A stretch of DNA of 64,000 nucleotides, from the NCBI GenBank assembly GCA_004431415.1, contig QPMI01000495.1:188147-252146 (forward strand), read 5' to 3'. The position numbers were made by a program, and so were the translations under genes. How positions within the stretch are numbered: the first letter of the stretch is position 1; every line of letters begins with the position of its first letter. This document shows positions 21,269 through 32,620 of the stretch, piece by piece. This stretch comes from Cyanophora paradoxa (lineage: Eukaryota; Glaucocystophyceae; Cyanophorales; Cyanophoraceae). Below the pieces are notes generated by a model, which worked only from the letters and a program-made list of their open reading frames with translations, ran no database searches and was not told the origin of the DNA.

Positions 21269-24200
21269 ATGTTGGGGGCTGCTCGCCGGGCGTTCGCGGC
21301 CGCGGCCCGCTCGGCGGGAGGGGCTTCGTTCGGAAGGCATGCGAACCCGCGCAGCAGCGCCCCAGGCGTGCCGCCGCGTCGGACTTTCCGGTCCAGCGGC
21401 TCCAGGCAGGAGAAGCAGCGCAGCGACGGCGGCAGCGGCAACCAGGAGGGCTGGCGGGAGGCCAGCGAGGAGGCCGCCGAGACGGGCAACAAGGCGAGCC
21501 GCCCGAACGCCGGAACGTAACGCCCGGTCGGCTGACGCCTCCGGAACGCCCCGCAGGCGATGAAAGTCATTGTACGTCGTCGTTCGGCGCCGGGCCATCC
21601 GCGTTTGCGCCAGGGCGGCGCCCGAGCCGCCCGCGCCGCCGCCGCTGAGGCGCCGTCGGCCGCAGACCGCCGGACTCCTGGCGCCGCTGGCACTTTACGT
21701 ACCGTACGCTCTCGCCGCCGACATCTTCCAGGCACGCCGCGCCCAGAGTTTGCGGCCGGCCGGCCCGCCGAGTCCGAAGCGGGCGCTCGCAGGTGGACTT
21801 TTGCCTCGCGGAGCTCCTAAAGCAGAAGGAGCTCGACACTCCGGACGACTTCTACGGCCGCGAAGGCGCGCCGGCCGCCCGGCTCGGGGGCGCGCCCGTC
21901 TCCGCGCGGGGCTCACGGCGGCCGCAGAGGAGATGCGCATGATGCGCGCGCTGTTCAACGAGCGGCCGGACCGCATCTGCATCCTCACCGGCCCCAGCGA
22001 CTCCGGCAAGTCCTCCCTCATGAACCGCGTCCTCTCCGGCCGCCGCCTCCTCGTCAAGGTGCCGCCCCGTTCCCCCCGAACGCCTCACCCCCAAACCCAT
22101 GGGTACTCAGATGGACCTCCGCGAGCACTCCGTGCACACCGTCAACGACGTGAGCGTACCGCCGCCCCGCCCCGCCCCCCTCCAGCCCGGGGTACCCGCG
22201 TCCGAGATCTCACGAGGGGTACAGTTCGTTCGCTACTTCGTGAACTGCATTCGCGCCGAGTTCATTCGCGTCCGCACGTGGCTCGTCGACCTGCTACCCG
22301 TCTACGGCGGTACGGCGCGCCCGTACCCCGCTCCGATTGCCACCGACGGGGTACCGCACGAACTGGGGTACAGCCGAGAACTGGGAGATGAAGTACCGCC
22401 TGAAGGTCTACGACCTCGAGCAGGCCCTCAAGTGCCTCACCGGTATCCCCCACTCGACCCCCCCCCCCTTCCGAACGCTCCGCCCGCGCCCGTCTCCGAC
22501 AATTCGGTACCCCGCAGCGGCGCTCGTGAAGGGCCGCAAGCAGCACCCGAACGAGGCGAGCCCTTCCCTCCGCCAGACACGTACCCCCCTGACCCCGCGG
22601 CGTACCCCAGGTGCCGGTGATCTTCATTGACGAGTTCGGCTCGCTGCTCGACCTCGCGGACAGCAGCGAGGGCAAGCAGCTCGTCCAGGTGCCCCCGGGG
22701 GGGTACGGCGTTCGCCCTCCTCTCCGGGGTACTGAGTTCGATCGCTCCGGGTGCAGGCCATCCTCACGTGGGCCGTCCACGTGACCAAGGAGCTCCAGGT
22801 ACCCCCTATCCCGCTCTCCTCCCCCCGTTCCTTTCCTCACGTACCCCCCAACAGCTCACCCACGTAGTCCTCGGCTCATCTGACTCGTTCATTCTCGAGA
22901 AGCTCAACGACTGCGCGTACCCCGTCCCGTTCCCAACCCCGGCCTCTCTGAATCCTGTCCCCCCGCAGTCAAGGGCCTGAACGGCCGGCTCCGGTACCTG
23001 AAGGTAGACTCGCATCCCCCGTCGCCTTCCCCCCCTCTTTCCCCTCTCATTCTCTAATCCGGCACCCCCCCTCAGGTCGGCGACCTAACGGCCGACGCGG
23101 CGCGCGATTTCCTCGCGCGGAGCCTGTCGGGCGTTCCCGGTACCCCGCTCCATCTCCTCTCCCCCGCTCCCGTTTTCACATCCTCCTCCAGGCGTGACGG
23201 AGTCGCACGTGGACCGGATCGTGGGGACAGTCGGCGGGCGGCTCCTCGACCTGCGCTCCACCGTCGCCGAGGTGCGTACCCCGGCGCCCCTCCCTCCCCC
23301 CCCTCATCTGATCCGAGTTCTCCTCCTCGGGCCCCCAGGTGAAGGCGAAGGGCGCCGGGGCGCTGGACGGTGCGAGGCTCCCCCCCGCGCCGCGCGCGCC
23401 CTCCCGTAGCCCGCCATCTGCCCCGCGATCCCGCCGCCGCCCCCCGCTAAGGCGTGAGCTCGCTCGCCTTGTCCCTTCGTCCCGCAGAGATCCTGGACAG
23501 CATCTTCTGCGCGCAGCGCAACCGCATCCTCGTCGCCCTCGCCGCCAAGGCGCGTGCCCCCGCCCCCGCCCCCGCCCCCGCCCCGCCTGACCTCCGTTCG
23601 GCACACGCAGGCGGTCGGGCCCTCGCCCGTCGCCGCCCCGGAGGACGACGACGGCGACGACGGCGACGACGACGATGACGACGACGGTTCGCGCTCCGCA
23701 CGCGAGAGAAAGCCGTCGTCGGAAGTCCGCCGCGCCCGACGCCCCAGCAGACGACGGCGACGACGACGACGACGACGGGGAGGAGGCAGCAAAGGTCGCT
23801 TGGGGAGAGGGGGGGCCACGCTGGGTCGGTCGCCGGGGCGCTGAGCCGGGGGGCCGCGCGCGCAGCCGGCGGGGCGGGCGTGGACGCCGGCGCAGCTGTG
23901 GGACTCGATGAAGGCGAGCGCGCGAGCGCGCGAGCGAGCGCGAGGGCGGACGTCGGAAGCTGAAGCTGCCCGCCTCGCCCCGGGGCGCGCAGGCGGTGGC
24001 GGAGAGCGAGCACGGCTACGTGCAGTACCACACCCTCAAGATGGAGGTGCGCCCCTCGCCGGCCGCCCCTCCCCCACAGGCCCCCGCTTCCCTCCCTCCG
24101 GGGCGGAGGGGGGCGGGCCGCCCGCCCCCTCCGCCCTCTGAGGCCTCCCCCCCGCAGGTGTTCGAGGGGGACGACGCGGCGCTGAAGGCGCTGGTGGGGG

Positions 24201-25128
24201 CGGACATCCTCGGCTTCCGCGCCGGGCGCTCCCCGGACCTCGTCGCCGCCACCAAGGTCAGGACCCCGCAAGCGCGCGCCGCGAGCCCCGCCGCTTTGCT
24301 CCTCCCTTCCCCCCTGGAGGAGGGAGGGGGGCCTGGTGAGGGAGGGGCAGCGGCCGGGGCCCGCGGGGCCCGCGGGGGCGCGGGGGCCCCTCCTCCCCCC
24401 TTCCTCCCTCTTTTCCTTCTGCGGGCCGCGGGCGGCGCACAGCGCTCCCCCCCCCCCCCCCCCTCTCTCTAACCCGCACGGCTCTCGTTCTTCGTTCGCC
24501 TCCGCAGGACTCGTACTACATCACCGCCGACTCGCCGGTACCCCCTTAGAGCAGCCGCCCTGCTGCGCGCCGCCCTATCTGACGTACCCCCCTCCGCTTG
24601 CTTCGCTCGCAGCTCGTCCACAACGTCTTCAAGGAGCTCCTCGCCGACGAGGGGGTACAGGAGACCGTCAAGGCCTCCTCCCAGGAGGCGGTGCGCTCGC
24701 CCTCCTGTACCCCGGACGCGATGCGGGGTAGCGAGACGGGTTTCTCCCGGGGTACGCAGAAGGAGAAGTCGGAGGGGCGGGAGCGGGAGCGCGGGGAGCG
24801 GGACGCGGCCGACGCTCTGGCCCTGATCGCGAAGGTACGAGCGTACCCCCTCCCCTTCTTCCCCCCCCCCGAACAATAAGAATTCCGATCCGCTTGGGGC
24901 GCAGGAGAAGCAGCGGCTCCTGACGCACTTCGACGTCCTCGAGAAGCTCGACGACTTCGTGCGCCCGCGCCCGTACCCCCGCGCGCTCCTCCCCGGCCGC
25001 CGTCCCACGCGGCCCCGCTCCGCAAGATGACGCCGGAGGAGAAGGAGGAGCGGGTGCGGATGCTGCTCCGGAAGGAGGCCTCCATCTTCGCCCGCGAGGC
25101 CGCCCTCCGCCCCGCCGCCGCCTCCTGA
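21269..25128 (+). CDS. P-loop ATPase (archaeal-ATPase/STAND-like AAA), mitochondrial-type N terminus
   Basis: ATG 21,269 gives MLGAARRAFAAAARSAGGAS, an Arg/Ala-rich presequence typical of mitochondrial import. A hydrophobic stretch GLLAPLALYVPYALAADIF lies near 21,675-21,730, a possible membrane anchor. Then come FCLAELLKQKELDTPDDFYG and the Walker A motif GPSDSGKSSLMNRVL (about 21,990-22,035). Walker B is VIFIDEFGSLLDLADSSEG at about 22,619, and the sensor-like strand THVVLGSSDSFILEKL is at about 22,859. VGDLTADAARDFLARSL, a motif seen in archaeal-type ATPases that follow a GRE-x-E start, is next. C-terminal exons (VFEGDDAALKALVGADILGF; DSYYITADSP; EKQRLLTHFDVLEKLDDF) end at TGA 25,126-25,128. 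About 18 short introns, many starting GTACCC or GTGCG. The biological role is not recognised. Confidence 0.7.
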
Positions 25129-26442
25129 CCCCGCCGCCCCCGCCACCCCCGCCCCCGCCGGCGCCGGGCCGAACGCTCTGCGCCCGTTCTCTCTTTTGCC
25201 CTCCTCGCGCCCTCGCCCTCGCGGCGCGCGTGACCGGCCGCGATGCAGAGTGTGAGATATCGACGCATGTACGGAAGTGAAATGTAAAGCAGTGGGAGAA
25301 ACTTCGCGGCCAGCTCGAGCGTCGTTGGTATTGCTACTGGCCACCGGAACAAGAGATCCGGAGCTCGGCCCCTATAAAGCTAGAGATTATCGTTAACGTT
25401 CCTTTCCCCCCCCCCCCCCCCCCCCCCATCCCCTCCGAATCCCCATCCACCCCCATGCATGCGCCGCGGTGCCAATTTGATCCAGTCCAGTCCAGGGACT
25501 CTTCGAATATCAATTCGAATTGAGGCCCTGATAGAATGTTCAATTAATATTACGAATACTATCTTAGCTGACTCAGCGACATATAGAAATACAGATAGCC
25601 TAGTAGGCCATATATACATATATAGCTACATGAATTCGAAAGCTAAATATTAATAGATATCGATGTTTCAGAATGTCGTAGCCTTTCAATGAAGAGAATT
25701 CGAATTTGAAGCACCGTACGCGTGGCACGCCTAGATCAGCGATTTCCGCTGGTCCCACTGAAGCTATCTGCAGCTTATCATCAGATGAGATGTAGAGCTC
25801 CAAAGCGACAGCCTGGAAACGAAAGTCTAGTGCTACGGTGGCCATATAGCTATGTGCATAAAGGCGAGATTAGGGGCTGCTGCCTAGCCTACTTAAACGA
25901 CGCAACTCCTATATATCGTATTTTACGGATCACTCGGATTCGACCTCCATCCGATGATCGAACTGGAACCATCGACTCCCATGGCCACGACAGCGACCTA
26001 GGGCCTATGAACAAAATCCAAAAGCCGCAAAATAGCACGAGTCCAGCGTCACGGCACGTGAACGGGGGCTCGGAGAGCGAAATTGAAAGCACTCGGATTT
26101 GAAACGCGCGATGCCCACGTGTCCTAGACTCCTAGCTGCACAATCCACGCAGGTGCTTGGTTCGGAAGGCCGGCATGTACACGCATGCGAAACGGAACAA
26201 TGGACGTCAGAGTCCACCGAAAAAACTAGGAGAAGCAGGGCATAATAATGCCCGATCCGGATGCAACCGAGAATAAAATAGGCACGCTATAATACACTGA
26301 TTCAGTCGGCTGTAATACACTGTTGCGTTACTACTGGACTCCAGGAGGTGAAAACAAAGCAGCGAACAACCAAGCAACTGGTTATAGTACTGCAGCGCAT
26401 AAATATGCAAATGTGATTCTGGTGAGATCAAGAGGATCGAAA
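25129..26442. other. Gene-poor spacer, shifts from GC-rich to AT-rich
   Basis: The first 250 bp are the GC-rich 3' flank of the ATPase gene. A run of 22 C lies at 25,406-25,427. From about 25,480 base composition changes abruptly to AT-rich, with TATATACATATATAGC-like tracts and EcoRI-like GAATTCGAA words. No ORF with coding character and no RNA gene is recognised. Confidence 0.5.
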
Positions 26443-26469
26443 ACACATAGACAATGCCCGCGTTTTATC
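26443..26469 (+). repeat. Left terminal inverted repeat, 27 bp
   Basis: Exact inverse of 29,918-29,944. The core is AGACAATGCCCGCGTTTTAT. Confidence 0.85.
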
Positions 26470-26929
26470 CCTCGGCTAAGTTTAATTATTATTTGTTTAT
26501 ATTTTACCTATATTTCTTGCATATTTAACAAGATCCGTGCTCCTGCGGAGCACTAAGTACGGCGAAGCCTCGCGGCCGCCCTCGCGCGCGCACGGCTGTC
26601 ACAGTAGGCGTAGCGCACTGCAGCTGGCCAGCGGCCCGGCCGAACAGCTGGTTGGCTGGAAGCTGGCGGCCAGAGGCCTGGCTGGCCAGCTAGAGAGGAA
26701 TGTAATTAATTAGGAGAAGGAATTAATAATTAGGGGAAGAGTTGGACTGGCTTGCTTTTAACAGGTAAAGCATATTGAGAGGAGAATAAATATATAATAT
26801 TTGAGGCCCGGGAGGGGCGAGGTTCTCGCGATCGCAGCCAGGCGCATGCACAGAGCTTGCGAATCGCTTAAAAAGAAACTCGAATGCATATAGTATCAAT
26901 GTGCAGGGTTGCGGAGGCGAGGGCGCGAG

Positions 26930-27915
26930 GAAAAACCTGCAGGTCCATGCAGGATCGAATTTTCGGGGTCGGCTGGGTTCTCGCGCCCTGTCGCGCCCTT
27001 GGAGCTTGCGCTACGCTTTGAAAAGCTCTCAAATGAATATTGTAGCGATGCCCATGCATGAGGATGCGAGGGCGCGCGGAAAGCTGTGCAGGTCCGTGAA
27101 GGATCGAATTTTCGGGGTCGGCTGGGTCCCCGCGGCCCGGCGCATCTGTAAAGCGTGCGGAATGCTTTGTCTACATCTCAAATGCGTATGCTATTGTTCC
27201 GCGCATGCGCCGCGGCGTGGGCGCGCGGAAAGATGTCCGGGTCCGTGCAGGATCGAATTTTTGCCGTCGGCTGGGTTCTCGTGCTCTTTCGTGTCTTCGA
27301 AGCTTGTGGAAGGCTTTGATAAAATCTCAAATGAATATTGTGGCGATGCGCATGCGCGAGAATGCGAGGGCGCGCGGAAAGATGTTCAGGTCCGTACAGG
27401 ATCGAATTTTCGGGGTCGGCTGGGTCCTCGCGGCCTGGTGCATTTAGAGACCGTGCGGAAGTCTTCTTCTACATCTTAAATGCTTATGCTATTGTTCCGC
27501 GCATGCGCCGCAGCGTGGGCGCGCGGAAAGATGGCCGGGCCCGTGCAGGATCGAATTTTTGCCGTCGGCTGGGTTCTCGTGCTCTTTCGCGTCTTCGAAG
27601 TCTGTGGAAGGCTTTGATAAAATCTCAACTGAATATTGTGGCGATGCGCATGCGCGAGGACGCGAGGGCGCGCGGAAAGATGTGCAGGTCCGTGAAGGAT
27701 CGAATTTTCGGGGTCGGCTGGGTCCCCGCGGGGTCTGTAGAGGATCGAATTTTCGGGGTGGGCTGGGTCCCCGCGGCCCCGCGCATCGGCAAAGCGTGCG
27801 GAAGGCTTTGTCTACATCTCAGATGCTTATGCTATTGTTCCGCGCATGCGCCGCGCGTGGGCGCGCGGAAAGATGTCCGGGGCTGTGCAGGATCGAATTT
27901 TTGCCGTCGCGCGAT
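26930..27915 (+). repeat. Satellite array of two alternating unit types (about 150 bp each)
   Basis: The core GGATCGAATTTT recurs about every 150 bp (near 26,951; 27,109; 27,250; 27,401; 27,549; 27,697; 27,737; 27,890). Type A continues CGGGGTCGGCTGGGTCC and type B continues TGCCGTCGGCTGGGTTC. The A and B types mostly alternate, giving a dimer of about 300 bp. One 40-bp duplication of the A core sits at 27,697-27,750. Other conserved words are GGGCGCGCGGAAAGATGT and CTATTGTTCCGCGCATGC. Two more cores lie at 28,541 and 28,690. Confidence 0.8.
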
Positions 27916-29205
27916 CGGGTACCTTCCTGCGCTGTTCGGCATCCGAAAAGCGGATTTCGGGGGTGCGCAGGCCCTGCTATGTCTATGCGCGCCAGTGCGC
28001 ATCGATTGCGCGCGTCGCGGACCGGGCCGGACCGGCTGGATCAAATTTTCGGCGGAGTCTTCGCACTGGAGTGTCGAGGGCGCCCGAAATCGAGCTTGCG
28101 GCGATGCGCTCGCCCTCGCGCGGCATTCTGTATCGTTCTGGGGCGTCCCTGGCGCGATTTCGTCGCGGGACCGGGCGGGACCGGGTTCCACGTTCTGACT
28201 TGGACTGCATTTGTCGGAGGTTAAGTACCGGAATTGATTCAGAGGGAAATTCGATTTTCGCGGGACGCCTACGGGAGAGCGGTCGTCTTAGGGGAGCCAC
28301 GACGCTAAAAATGGATGTAGAGAGGTTTGTGGGGGTTCGGGTGGGTGTGTTACCAGCAGCAATCGCGTCCGTGTCGAGGCAGAATTAATAATTCTGGCTC
28401 GAGGGAGTGCGACCAAGAGCTATGCGATACAGGCGCGATGCGGAGGGCGGTCAAGACGTGCCGGAGATTCTCAAGTGCTGGTACATGCCTGCGGGGCCGC
28501 GCTTCTGCGAGGGCGCGCGGAAAGACGTGCAGGTCCGTCCAGGATCGAATTTTCGGGGTCGGCTGGGTCCTCGCGGCCCGGCACATCCGTAAACTGTGCG
28601 GAAGTCTTCTTCTACATCTTAAATGCTTATGCTATCGTTCCGCGCGTGCGCCGCGGCGTGGGCGCGCGGAAAGATGTCCGGGGCCGTGTGGGATCGAATT
28701 TTTGCCGTCGGGTACCTTCCTGCGCTGTTCCGGCTCCGAAAAGCGGATTTCGGGGGTGCGCAGGCCGTGCTATGTCTATACGCGCCAGTACGCATCGATT
28801 GCGCGCGTCGCGGGACCGGCCGGAACCGGGAGGATCAAATTTCGGCGTACTGTTCGGACTGCAGCGTCGAGGGCGCCCGAAATCGAGCTTGCGGCGATGC
28901 GCTCGCCCTCGCGCGGCATTCTGTATCGTTCTGGGGCGTCCCTGGCGCGATTTCGTCGCGGGACCGGGCGGGACCGGGTTCCACGTGCACGTTCTGACTT
29001 GGACTGCATTTGTCGGAGGTTAAGTAACGGAATTGATCCAGAGGGAAATTCGAAATTCGCGCGACGTGCACGGGAGAGCGGTCGTCTTAGGGGAGCCAGG
29101 ACGCTAAAAATGGATCTAGAGGGGTCTGTGGGGGTTCGGGCAGCTGTGTAATGTCCATCAATCGCGTCTGTGTCGAGGCAGAATTAATAATTCTGTCTCG
29201 AGGGA
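27915..29205 (+). repeat. Duplicated 0.5 kb block (27,915-28,405 and 28,709-29,203)
   Basis: Both copies run from GGGTACCTTCCTGCGCTGTT through GCGGATTTCGGGGGTGCGCA and GGGACCGGGCGGGACCGGGT to a terminal palindrome CAGAATTAATAATTCTG (28,379 and 29,179). They differ by scattered substitutions and small indels, and are separated by one further A-B satellite dimer. The pair looks like a higher-order unit of the satellite: dimer plus 0.5 kb spacer, repeated twice. Confidence 0.75.
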
Positions 29206-29917
29206 ATGTGACACGGAAATTATTTGGCACGGGGGATCTTGAGTGGAAAAAAAGGTTAAAAAAGGAATTTCGGTCGGCGGTTTTTGGGTTTGAGAAAGAG
29301 GCTTCGCCTGACGTTAATTTATGTGTAATTTATCCTTTATTCTTGTCTTTTATGTGCGTATTTTATATAAATTACTAACTTTTTTTTTTGAGAGACTACG
29401 GTGGGGCGAACCCCCCGTAGGTAGTGATATTAGGGACAACAAAGCAATCACAAATCAAAGATACAGTAAACTAGCACAAAATACAGAATCAAGAGGGATC
29501 ACGAGAAGGGACACGATCAGAAGAACGCAAAAGATAAGGAGAACGAGCACGAGGAGAAGGAGTAGAAGAGCTCAGGGACGTCGACGCAGAAGTACTAGTC
29601 ACACTAGAACGACGAGGAGCACGGGGACGCAGCGAATAAGAAGAACGAGCACGAGGAACTACAGTCGAAGACGAAGATCTAGACGAAGACGACAAGACAG
29701 AGCTAACAGCAGAACTAGGAGACGTAGTCGCAGGAGGCAGAGCGAGAGGTGGCAGAACAGTAGGAGAGGCGAAACGTAGGACACCATTAGAAATTACTAA
29801 CGTATCCCTTACTGAAACTTAATTTATTCGTATCTCCGATGTAATTTACCTCTATCTCTCGTAATCATTTGTATTTGAGGTGGATTTTAAACTAAGATAA
29901 ATTATATCACGCCTCCT

Positions 29918-29944
29918 GATAAAACGCGGGCATTGTCTATGTGT
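29918..29944 (-). repeat. Right terminal inverted repeat, 27 bp
   Basis: Exact inverse of 26,443-26,469. Confidence 0.85.
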
Positions 29945-29989
29945 GATATTACGCATTATCGTGTATAATGATATGGAAATAATATGTGT

Positions 29990-30410
29990 ACAAGCAGGGG
30001 GGCAAGCCCCCCCGCACCCCCCCATTAACTGATGATCGATATCATGACCGTCGGACATAGCTATAGCGATCGCACGCGAATTCGAAAGAAACTTATATAT
30101 AATTACACGCAGAAATGAATTTTTTCGCGATCTGGAATTTGAAGCATGTATACGTAGATCTAGATCTGCAGCTGAACTTCAATCCAATCGAGAAACGCGC
30201 AGCGTTGACGTCAGCGCCATACGCGTCGCGTCGGCCGCGCCGACCTCGATCTAGACTCTCAGATCTTGAGCTTCGGAAGCGGAGCTATACGATCTAGCGA
30301 TAGATCGGAACTGTTACAATTAGCTATTATATATTTCGAATCTTGCGCAGTTTGCCAGAACGACGGACGTTTTCAGGACAACTAGAATTCGAATAATCTT
30401 CGCGGCCGCC
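29990..30410 (+). repeat. Repeat tail shared with 32,503-32,635, interrupted copy
   Basis: GCAGGGGGGCAAGCCCCCCC, followed by GCACCCCCCCATT and ACTGATGA, then ATGACCGTCGGACAT, matches the AT-rich ORF's 3' end at 32,503-32,570. About 300 bp later, GACGTTTTCAGGACAA and GAATAATCTTC (30,367-30,400) match 32,597-32,632. So this copy carries an insertion of about 300 bp relative to the other. The G-run/C-run pair can form a strong hairpin. Confidence 0.65.
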
Positions 30411-31302
30411 GGGCACTTCACGATCCTTTTTTTGCAAAAGTGGACGTCTCATTAAGAACACCACGGCACATGTCCTAATGTCCTGAATCGACGCGCCCTT
30501 CCGACGCGGTCGGCTAGCTAAGAGTAGGCGATGGTCTAGCTAGGCGCCGGCCTTGGGTCGTCCAGTTCGAGAGGCTCGCTTGCCCAGGGGACACACGGCT
30601 TGCAGATGCGCTGCTGCACCGTGGCCAACGCGCCCGGGTTCGTGAGTGGTTCCATCCCGTTGTGAACCCTGGTAGAGCTTGGCTCCGCACTTGCAAAAGT
30701 GTAAGTGTAGGCGGTGATGGGGGACGATCGCTGCCGCCTGTCGTACGAGATCGCCATCCCCAGCAGAGAGAGTAGTGGGGCACTCCGTGCTTGGCTCCGC
30801 CGCAGTCCGACATCATACCCGCCAAAGTACGACCCGTCGGGTTCCACGTGAAGAGGTCGCCCGGTCCACCCCCCTCCCCGCCCCCCCCCCCCCCCCCCCC
30901 CCCCGGATTTCCCTCAGCTTGGGTAGAGGATGGTTCATATAGGACAGGAAAGGTCGAGAGTATCTCAACGAGCGCCGAGAGAGAGGAGAAAGTTTTACTG
31001 GAAAAGCTAGGGGAGCCATTTACCTCTGGAATCCCCCGGGGAATGCAGGCCGGTTCCCTATGGGTCCCGGGCGACTGAACGTTTACGTGACTAAGCAACG
31101 AATAACCCACCCCACTCACATCGGGGATCATTGGTTACCAGAGAGCTACGCCTAGGGACCAGCGCCACTTGGCGTCGTGGAAACAAATTGGGAGAGGGAG
31201 AGGAAAAATTCGGACAGCAGCAGAAACCCATCGAAAAATGAAAATGAGTGAGAGAGTAAAGAGAGCGAAAACTGCCACTGCCGCGAGGAGAGGAAAAAGA
31301 AT
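30411..31302. other. Non-coding stretch with C24 tract
   Basis: Contains a 24-C run at 30,881-30,904. Six-frame reading shows one 205-codon frame on the minus strand, but it passes straight through the C run as poly-Gly and has no domain, so I do not call it a gene. No RNA gene is recognised. Confidence 0.4.
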
Positions 31303-31866
31303 CTAGCGCCGCTGCGCGCCCTTGCCGGGCGCGGGGCTCGAGCTCGAGCCCTGGCTCATTGCCATCGCAGCGGCGAGCGCGGCCGCAAGCACGTCGCGGT
31401 TGATCGGGGGCGGCAGCGGGGCGGCCGCGGCCTTTTGCTTGTTCTTCTTCTTGTTCTTGTTCTTCTTCTTCTTCTCCATGGCGCGCGCCGAGGAGATCTC
31501 CTCGGAGGAGGAAGAGGAGGAGGAAGAGGAGGGGGAGCGGCGGCGGCGGCGGCCGGAGCCGCTGTCGCTGCCGCCAGCCGCGGGCGCCGCGGCGAAGAGG
31601 TTGAGGTGGCGGCTGCGGTGGGAGCTGACGCTGACAGAGTCGTCGTCCCCGTTGATCGCGCGCCGCAGCTGCGCAAGCTGGGCAGCGTTGATGCCATCGA
31701 CGTCGCCGGCGCCGGCGGCAGGGGCGGCGGGGCCGGCGGCGGCTCCGGCGCCGGCAAGGTTTACCGCGTCGAGGGCGTCCGCAGCCGCGCCGGCCGCGTC
31801 CGCCGGGCAGTTGTAGGTCTCCGGGTGGCCGAGGGCATCCGACACGATGTGCTCGCGCTGCGCCAC
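31303..31866 (-). CDS. Hypothetical low-complexity protein, 187 codons
   Basis: Reads from ATG 31,866 (MAQREHIVSDALGHPETYNC). It has an Ala/Gly-rich stretch, then QLAQLRRAINGDDDSVSVSS, then a basic/Ser run (GRRRRRSPSSSS), a Lys/Asn run (EKKKKNKNKKKNKQK) and a short tail ending PGKGAQRR. The order (structured N terminus, Ser/Arg-rich, polybasic) resembles Gag or RNA-binding tails, but no zinc knuckle is present. It is GC-rich like the host. It lies 28 bp from the divergent AT-rich ORF starting at 31,895. Function unknown; could be a spurious frame. Confidence 0.35.
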   Translation of the reverse strand: MAQREHIVSDALGHPETYNCPADAAGAAADALDAVNLAGAGAAAGPAAPAAGAGDVDGINAAQLAQLRRAINGDDDSVSVSSHRSRHLNLFAAAPAAGGSDSGSGRRRRRSPSSSSSSSSSEEISSARAMEKKKKNKNKKKNKQKAAAAPLPPPINRDVLAAALAAAMAMSQGSSSSPAPGKGAQRR

Positions 31867-31894
31867 AGTTTACTTGAGCGTGGAGATCGCGGCG

Positions 31895-32620
31895 ATGGAG
31901 AGGGGCAAGGAGAAAAAGAAATCAACGGACTTTCGAGCAGAAACAGCGCCTGCCGTTCGGCACCTCGTAAATGCTCCAGGTGATGGAGCCGAACTTGCCG
32001 GTGAGCGGTTCAATGGTCGGTTTATCTTCTCTGTTCTTGTTGCTGATCTTCCCTTTTCCATCGGTGAAATGCTGGAAATTATAAATGCTATCCATCATAA
32101 TGGAAGATTAATTGGAAATTCACCCACTTATTCTGATATGCGGGGTGTCGGTTATTTCAGGGATAAACCTCATCAAATAGTCGTTAGACATGTCGATGAT
32201 CGGTTTTACATTGCGAAAGCCATCGAGCCTATGGGAAATATTGAATTCCTTGTTAGACAACTCCGTTATGAGGAAACAGAGGATGCTTATGTAGAAATTC
32301 TCGATTTCTGTCAACATGTTCGATGCACTCAATATAAGGTATCTGATGTCATGGATGTAATTGTAAGAGATTACGGTAATCAGATGCAACCACGTTATTA
32401 TTTTAAAGTAAATCGTGATCTCTCGGTTTATCATCGCAAGTTTGAAGGGCATAACTTAAAGTTAACTACCCGTGCATCGGTTCGTAAATTCTTAAAAGCC
32501 AACAAGCAGGGGGGCAAGCCCCCCCGCACCCCCCCATTTACTGATGACCATGCCATGATGACTGTCGGACATGCAGGAAGAAAGCAATTTACATGCAGAC
32601 GTTTTCAGGACAAATTATAA
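31895..32620 (+). CDS. AT-rich ORF of unknown function, 241 codons
   Basis: ATG 31,895 (MERGKEKKKSTDF) leads into a clearly AT-rich coding stretch from about 32,010, with ordinary amino-acid composition: LPFSIGEMLEIINAIHHNGR, GVGYFRDKPHQIVVRHVDDR, EDAYVEILDFCQHVRCTQYK, MQPRYYFKVNRDLSVYHRKF. Third positions favour A/T, in sharp contrast to the host genes. The last about 35 codons (KQGGKPPRTPP onward) are encoded by the repeat tail shared with 29,990-30,410, so the 3' end belongs to a mobile sequence. No domain is recognised; acquired viral or mobile-element DNA is the simplest reading. The N-terminal 30 codons may be artefactual. Confidence 0.5.
   Translation: MERGKEKKKSTDFRAETAPAVRHLVNAPGDGAELAGERFNGRFIFSVLVADLPFSIGEMLEIINAIHHNGRLIGNSPTYSDMRGVGYFRDKPHQIVVRHVDDRFYIAKAIEPMGNIEFLVRQLRYEETEDAYVEILDFCQHVRCTQYKVSDVMDVIVRDYGNQMQPRYYFKVNRDLSVYHRKFEGHNLKLTTRASVRKFLKANKQGGKPPRTPPFTDDHAMMTVGHAGRKQFTCRRFQDKL

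Larger units (their letters stand above)
26443..29944. mobile_element. 3.5 kb segment bounded by 27-bp perfect inverted repeats
   Basis: ACACATAGACAATGCCCGCG followed by TTTTATC occurs at 26,443-26,469, and its exact reverse complement at 29,918-29,944. Both ends are AT-rich just inside the repeats (CTAAGTTTAATTATT versus CTTAGTTTAAAATCC), and the interior is GC-rich repeats. This looks like a non-autonomous DNA element or two solo ends in opposite orientation. No transposase is visible inside. No clear target-site duplication is seen at the outer edges (GGATCGAAA left; GATATTACGC right). Confidence 0.5.

Noticed and set aside
27205-28388. Several 80-286 codon ORFs in the satellite region
   Set aside because: They run through the repeats in more than one frame with the same open length and show no domain; openness comes from the repeat sequence.
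29321-29779. Arg-rich ORF (plus) and Ser-rich ORF (minus) over a GAAGAACG-type purine repeat
   Set aside because: Low-complexity translation of a simple repeat, with both strands open; no start context or domain.
30514-31131. 205-codon minus-strand ORF
   Set aside because: Passes through a C24 tract as poly-Gly and has no coding signature.
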